DNA of 55,889 nucleotides from Akkermansia muciniphila (GTDB lineage: Bacteria; Verrucomicrobiota; Verrucomicrobiia; Verrucomicrobiales; Verrucomicrobiaceae), in contig CAMCWM010000011.1 of NCBI GenBank assembly GCA_945882215.1, forward strand, positions 1-55,889. Reading direction: 5' to 3'. Position numbers and translations under genes: made by a program. Of the stretch, positions 52,075 through 55,889 are shown in pieces (within the stretch, counting starts at the first letter, position 1; each line of letters starts with the position of its first letter). The notes beneath the pieces are model-generated. The model saw only the letters and a list, made by a program, of their open reading frames with translations, ran no database searches and was not told where the DNA came from.

Positions 52075-54500
52075 CGCTGGGTAAGGAATGCCAGCAGATC
52101 GCGCAGCTCTGCATCCGTCAGCGACATGACAAGACCCGGAGGCATGAGAGAGGTCTTCAACTCGGTGCGGCTGATGACATCGGCTTCGGGGAAGGCGCGT
52201 TCTTTGCCGGTGAGGTCGCGGAAGACCTCGCTGCTGGAGGAGCGCAGAAGAATACCGATGAACTCGGTGCCGTCCTTCAGTTTGACCACGGAGGGATAGA
52301 ACTGCGGCGCGACTTCGCGATGCGGTTCGAGGATGGAGCGGAGAATGGCGGCGCGATCGCCTTGTTGCGCGATGAGGGTGAGGTCAGGGCCGACCACGTT
52401 GCCACGACCGCTTTGACGGTGGCAGGAGGCGCAGAGGGCGACTTTGGGATGGAAGAAGAGACGACGACCTGCCTCGACGTCGGCAGTGCCTGGAAGTGAA
52501 TCCAGCATCTTCAACCACGCGGCGGTGTCGTCGAATGCGGGACGAGCGGTGCTCATGGTGAAGGACTTGTCGTGTTCGGTGAAGCGCAGGCCACGGCTGG
52601 CTTCATCGCGGATGGTGGCGTTGTCACTCTTGGCGAGCTTTTGCAGCAAAGCGGTGTCTTCGACGCCGAGTATAGCTTCCGCGCGGAGTTGCGGGCTGCG
52701 CTTTTCATCAGCGGCGACATCTGCGGAGGCTTTGCGGGCGGCGAGCGTGCGCACGACTTCGAGTGTGAGCACGTCATCGCCTGCGGCGAGGAGTTCGTTC
52801 AGCAACGGCACGGTGAGCGCCTTGTGCGTGGCAGGAGCAAGCCGCAGCGCGTAGCCTTTGAGTCGTGCAGGCGTTTTCGGGTTCGTGATTCGTTCGGCCA
52901 GCACCTCGGGATTGGTCACGCCCGCGCCGGGTTCGCCGCGCAGCGTGTTCCAGGTGGCGAGAACGGCTTCAAAGAGACGGAAATCGAGTGTGGGATCGGA
53001 AAGCATCGCCTCGACCTCGGGCATGAACTTGGTCAAAACGGCGTCGGCGATCCAGCGGAGGCACTCGAAACGCATTTCGGGATCGGTTTCGGCCACAAAG
53101 GCACGCACCCACTTTTCGTCGTTCAAATCGGCGCGACGCAGCGCGACGAAGGCCCAGACGCGATCCGTTGCCGGGAGCTTTTTGAGTTCAGCGATGGTCC
53201 ATGGCAGTCGAGCGAGAGCGGTCAAAGCCGCATCGGAGAGATAAGAGTCGCCACCACGGGCAAGTTCGAGCAGCTTTTGCGTGGGGAGCTTCGCTTTGCC
53301 TTCGCGCAGTTCTTGGGCGAGGCGCGCGTCATCGTTGAGCGGGTCTGGCGTGGCTTTGAGCCAGTTCGCTTTCGATTTGTCGATCTCCACCTTCCAGAGA
53401 CGACCGCGACCATGGATCGGATACGAGCTGAACACCCAATCGTTCATGTAAAACGCACCATCGGGGCCGACGGCCATGCAGGTGGGGCGGAAGAAGTCGC
53501 TGCCGCGCACCAGCGGGATGCGCTGCGAGGTGTAGCCCGCGCCTTTTCGCGTGAGCGGGAAGTAGTCGATGCTGTGATCGCTCCACGACGGGATCATCAC
53601 ACCGCCGCCGAGTTCGACGACCGCGCATGGCCCTTCGCCACTGGGATGCACCATGCCAAGCGTGCCGCGCAGCTCGCCATTCCACGCGACAAAGGGATGC
53701 ACGGGCGCGCTGCCATAGACCCATTGAAAACCGTAGTCGGCACCTTCGACGACATTGAGCAATCGACACGGCGGGCGGCTGCCAGGATCGTTTTCAGCGG
53801 CGAAGATTTCGCCATCCTTACGCACGAGCAGTCCGAAGGGATTCCAGAAACCACGCGCGATGCGGCGCAGACCTTTGCCATCGGCGGTGCAGCGGAACAC
53901 GCCGCCTTCACCGCGTCCGCTCACTTTCGAGCCATCCTTCGCGGTGAGCGTCCAGTCCTTGCCGAAGTTCTCGCCGAGCGAGAAGACGAGGCCACCATCA
54001 GGATGCCAGGCCATGCCGCTGAGGCCGTTGTGCGGGTAATCCGCGAGCGTGTTCATCGTGGCGAGGTTCTCCTCTAGGTCGCCCGCGCCATCGCCATTCG
54101 TGTCCTTCACGCGCAGGATGCGATCTCGCTCCGCGAGGTAGATCCAGCCATCGGGGCCGACTTCGACATGCATGGTGGCATCGGTCTTGTTGTAGAAGAC
54201 TCGGCGGTTTTTGCCGTCCTTGTCGAACACCAGAATCTCATCGTGCTGCGGCCCAGCGTAACCTTCAGGACGAAAATGCGTGTGGCACGAGGCCAGCCAA
54301 ATTTGACCTTTGTCATCCACATCAATGCCCGTCGGCGTGACGAGATCGGGATGTTCGGCGAGCAGCGTGAGTTTCACGCCGGGTTGTAGCGTCTCGATCT
54401 GCGGCGGCAGATCCTTCGGCACGTCAGGTGCTTTTGGCGGCGGGCCGGATTGAGCAAATGCGGCGAGCGGAAGTAGGGCGAGGAGAAGAGATCGGTACAT
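52071..54500 (-). CDS. PVC-type haem-binding propeller/HEAT protein
   Basis: The 809-residue secreted protein (signal MYRSLLLALLPLAAFAQ) has a glucose/sorbosone dehydrogenase-like propeller in its first half: LAEHPDLVTPTGIDVDDKGQ, ATMHVEVGPDGWIYLAERDR and FWNPFGLLVRKDGEIFAAEN. HEAT-like helices follow at about 430-640. A C-terminal cytochrome c domain has CASCH near residue 686-690 (KVALCASCHRQSGRG), then LKDGTEFIGILLRSSSSEVF and the final LTDAELRDLLAFL. This order is the Planctomycetes/Verrucomicrobia membrane-bound dehydrogenase type, often a sugar-oxidising electron donor with haem; the substrate is unknown. It starts the minus-strand cluster and is coupled by an ATGA overlap to the small gene after it. 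Confidence 0.88.
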   Translation of the reverse strand: MYRSLLLALLPLAAFAQSGPPPKAPDVPKDLPPQIETLQPGVKLTLLAEHPDLVTPTGIDVDDKGQIWLASCHTHFRPEGYAGPQHDEILVFDKDGKNRRVFYNKTDATMHVEVGPDGWIYLAERDRILRVKDTNGDGAGDLEENLATMNTLADYPHNGLSGMAWHPDGGLVFSLGENFGKDWTLTAKDGSKVSGRGEGGVFRCTADGKGLRRIARGFWNPFGLLVRKDGEIFAAENDPGSRPPCRLLNVVEGADYGFQWVYGSAPVHPFVAWNGELRGTLGMVHPSGEGPCAVVELGGGVMIPSWSDHSIDYFPLTRKGAGYTSQRIPLVRGSDFFRPTCMAVGPDGAFYMNDWVFSSYPIHGRGRLWKVEIDKSKANWLKATPDPLNDDARLAQELREGKAKLPTQKLLELARGGDSYLSDAALTALARLPWTIAELKKLPATDRVWAFVALRRADLNDEKWVRAFVAETDPEMRFECLRWIADAVLTKFMPEVEAMLSDPTLDFRLFEAVLATWNTLRGEPGAGVTNPEVLAERITNPKTPARLKGYALRLAPATHKALTVPLLNELLAAGDDVLTLEVVRTLAARKASADVAADEKRSPQLRAEAILGVEDTALLQKLAKSDNATIRDEASRGLRFTEHDKSFTMSTARPAFDDTAAWLKMLDSLPGTADVEAGRRLFFHPKVALCASCHRQSGRGNVVGPDLTLIAQQGDRAAILRSILEPHREVAPQFYPSVVKLKDGTEFIGILLRSSSSEVFRDLTGKERAFPEADVISRTELKTSLMPPGLVMSLTDAELRDLLAFLTQR

Positions 54501-54571
54501 GGAGGATTGGAATACGGACGGGCACCGCGCACATTGCGGCTGCGGCTTGCTTTAAACGCGAGCGCCTGAGT

Positions 54572-55324
54572 TCAGTAAGTCGCGCGACCGCCGGAGAGAT
54601 CGAACACAGCGGCGGTGGTGAAGGAGCAGTCTTCGGAGCAGAGCCAGGCGACGAGCGCGGCGGCTTCTTCCTTTTTGCCGAAGCGGCCCATGGGAATCTT
54701 CGAGAGCATGTAGTCGATGTGCGACTGCTGCATCTGCAAGAGGATGTCCGTGGCGATCACAGCGGGTGTGACGGCGTTGACGGTGATGTTGGAGGTGGCG
54801 AGTTCCTTGCCAAGCGATTTGGTGAGCGCAATGACGCCCGCCTTCGACGCGCTGTAATGCGCGGCGTTGGGATTGCCTTCCTTCCCGGCGATGGAGGCGA
54901 TGCTCACGATGCGGCCATAGCCGTTCTTCAACAGATGCGGGACGACGCTGCGGCAGCAGTAGAACGGGCCGTTGAGATTGATGTCCATCACGCGCTGCCA
55001 GTCAGCGGGATCGATCTCCCACGTCTTGGCATTGCCGCCGGTGATGCCGGCGTTGTTCACGAGGATGTCGAGTTTTCCAAAGGCTTTCACCGTGGCCTCG
55101 GTGGCGGCTTGGACGGAGGCGAGATCGGCGAGATTAACTGTGGCGGTATGCACCGTGTCCGGTGTGCCCATTTCAGCCGAAGCCTGCGCGAGCGCCGCCG
55201 CATCCACATCCCAGAGCGAGACACGGGCGCCGGAGGCGAGAAGGCGTTCGGCGATGGCGCGGCCAATGCCGCGCGCACCTCCGGTGACGATGGCGTTGCG
55301 ATTATTGAGGTCGATTTGGTTCAT
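54572..55324 (-). CDS. SDR family oxidoreductase
   Basis: The 250-residue protein is a classical short-chain dehydrogenase: TGGARGIGRAIAERLLASGA for the coenzyme, LDILVNNAGITGG, the catalytic Ser-Tyr-Lys in IVSIASIAGKEGNPNAAHYS and ASKAG, and TAAVFDLSGGRATY at the C-terminal end. Asp in SLWDVDAA after the second strand favours NAD(H) (inference). It reduces or oxidises a ketone/alcohol, likely of a sugar or polyol. The ATG at 55324 starts the first strand; an upstream ATG would add seven residues. It follows the Gfo/Idh/MocA gene by 21 bases and precedes the haem protein, so it belongs to the same unit or a neighbouring one. Confidence 0.9.
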   Translation of the reverse strand: MNQIDLNNRNAIVTGGARGIGRAIAERLLASGARVSLWDVDAAALAQASAEMGTPDTVHTATVNLADLASVQAATEATVKAFGKLDILVNNAGITGGNAKTWEIDPADWQRVMDINLNGPFYCCRSVVPHLLKNGYGRIVSIASIAGKEGNPNAAHYSASKAGVIALTKSLGKELATSNITVNAVTPAVIATDILLQMQQSHIDYMLSKIPMGRFGKKEEAAALVAWLCSEDCSFTTAAVFDLSGGRATY

Positions 55325-55345
55325 GAAGGGTTGGTGTTGGATCAA

Positions 55346-55889
55346 TCAAAGCTCCGTCCACTGGCCGGGCACGGGCACGGGGTAGCGGCCTTGGGCATCG
55401 GACTTGATCGGCGGTTCGCTGTCGTGCGTGAGTTGATCAATGCCGGGGAACCATTCGAACTTCGACGCGAGCGCTTCGTCCCACGTCACGCTGCGGCCCA
55501 TGTGCATCGCGGCGCGGCCCATGATGGCGGCGAGGTTGGAGTACGCGGCGCGCTTTGCCTGATTGAAGGGTTTGTTCGTGCGGATCGCTTCGAGAAAATC
55601 ATTCCACTGGTTCTGCCAGACGGTGTATTTTTCCTTCGGCGCGCGCCATTCGATGTTCCGCCTACCGACGTTCTGATCTTTGTAGATCTCCACATCGGCG
55701 GCGTGCGTGTTGCCGGAGAACTGCGCGGCCTTCTTGCTGCCATGCACATAGGTGGCGAAGTGGCTCTGTGTGTTCGCGGTGTAGCGCACGGTGTGCATGG
55801 CCCGCGTGCCATTGGGGAAGGTCCACTCGACATTAAAGGCGTCGAGGTTCTGGCTGAAATCTGTGCTGTTCGCGGCGCGCCCGCATACG
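55346..55889 (-). CDS. Gfo/Idh/MocA family oxidoreductase, partial (5' end beyond window)
   Basis: The open frame continues beyond the right edge. The visible C-terminal 180 or so residues include VEWTFPNGTRAMHTVRYTAN, GSKKAAQFSGNTHAADVEIY and WNDFLEAIRTNKPFNQAKRA, followed by ANLAAIMGRA-like NLAAIMGRAAMHMGRSVTW. This matches the C-terminal domain of Gfo/Idh/MocA oxidoreductases of the exported, larger Verrucomicrobia type, similar to the gene at 26239-27639. The coenzyme-binding half and any Tat leader lie outside the window. It shares strand and close spacing (21 bases) with the SDR downstream, so both may process the same sugar. Confidence 0.88.
   Translation of the reverse strand, partial: VCGRAANSTDFSQNLDAFNVEWTFPNGTRAMHTVRYTANTQSHFATYVHGSKKAAQFSGNTHAADVEIYKDQNVGRRNIEWRAPKEKYTVWQNQWNDFLEAIRTNKPFNQAKRAAYSNLAAIMGRAAMHMGRSVTWDEALASKFEWFPGIDQLTHDSEPPIKSDAQGRYPVPVPGQWTEL

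Noticed and set aside
52572..54077. Plus-strand frame antisense to the haem propeller protein
   Set aside because: Shadow with no motif; the minus strand carries signal peptide, propeller, HEAT and CxxCH.

Overview
The window looks like a chromosomal piece of a Verrucomicrobiota member, most like Prosthecobacter or Verrucomicrobium relatives. The basis is gene content: paired DUF1501/DUF1553 and DUF1552/DUF1592 proteins, secreted haem-binding propeller proteins, many Tat-type signal peptides, a CehA-type PHP hydrolase and FAD enzymes of the PF12831 kind. Planctomycetes carry many of the same families, so this is an inference. DNA is GC-rich and densely coding. I found no rRNA, tRNA, CRISPR array or recognisable insertion sequence, and no gene-free stretch longer than about 300 bases. 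The longest gaps, 27640-27875 and 39756-39936, show nothing I can name.

Left part (1-20 kb). A Dabb-domain lipoprotein diverges from a PQQ-type propeller. A lower-GC patch follows, with a PIN toxin-like gene overlapping an XRE-ImmA/IrrE regulator-protease gene. Next comes a striking junction at about 4138-4141. There a nitrilase-family gene and a glycosyltransferase family 9 gene, on opposite strands, have both lost their N-terminal halves. Then come a DUF1552/DUF1592 pair, an N-acyl-D-amino-acid deacylase divergent from D-Ala-D-Ala ligase, an MFS exporter, GAPDH, a small RNase III-like protein, an FAD enzyme divergent from a DUF1549/DUF1553 protein, a sugar-phosphate-isomerase-like protein and a PHP hydrolase. 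A REP-like double hairpin separates two convergent genes at 16718-16768.

Middle part (20-39.8 kb). Two further DUF1501/DUF1553 pairs (20328-25253, one partner fused to a LamG domain, and 32201-35902) surround a GNAT, a Gfo/Idh/MocA oxidoreductase, a membrane protein of unknown function and a secreted alpha/beta hydrolase. A possible scavenging operon follows: sialidase-like propeller, papain/NlpC-like secreted protein and MFS carrier.

Accessory insertion (39.9-42.2 kb). A 601-residue protein carries four helical DNA-binding-like repeats, a central PD-(D/E)XK-like nuclease domain and three more repeats. It sits in lower-GC DNA directly downstream of a truncated DUF1016 (YhcG-like) gene. This is the best candidate here for an undescribed, possibly homing or defence, element.

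Right part (42.2-55.9 kb). All genes are on the minus strand and tightly packed: SDR and Gfo/Idh/MocA genes, a haem-containing propeller protein, a 47-residue secreted peptide gene linked by ATGA overlaps on both sides, an FG-GAP protein, a HEAT protein, a cysteine-rich NHL-like propeller, a fusion of a PhnD-type binding protein to a PQQ propeller, a neutral ceramidase-like enzyme, an HpcH/HpaI aldolase and an FAD enzyme. This looks like a secreted catabolic and electron-transfer cluster with cytoplasmic steps at its end; the substrate is not evident.
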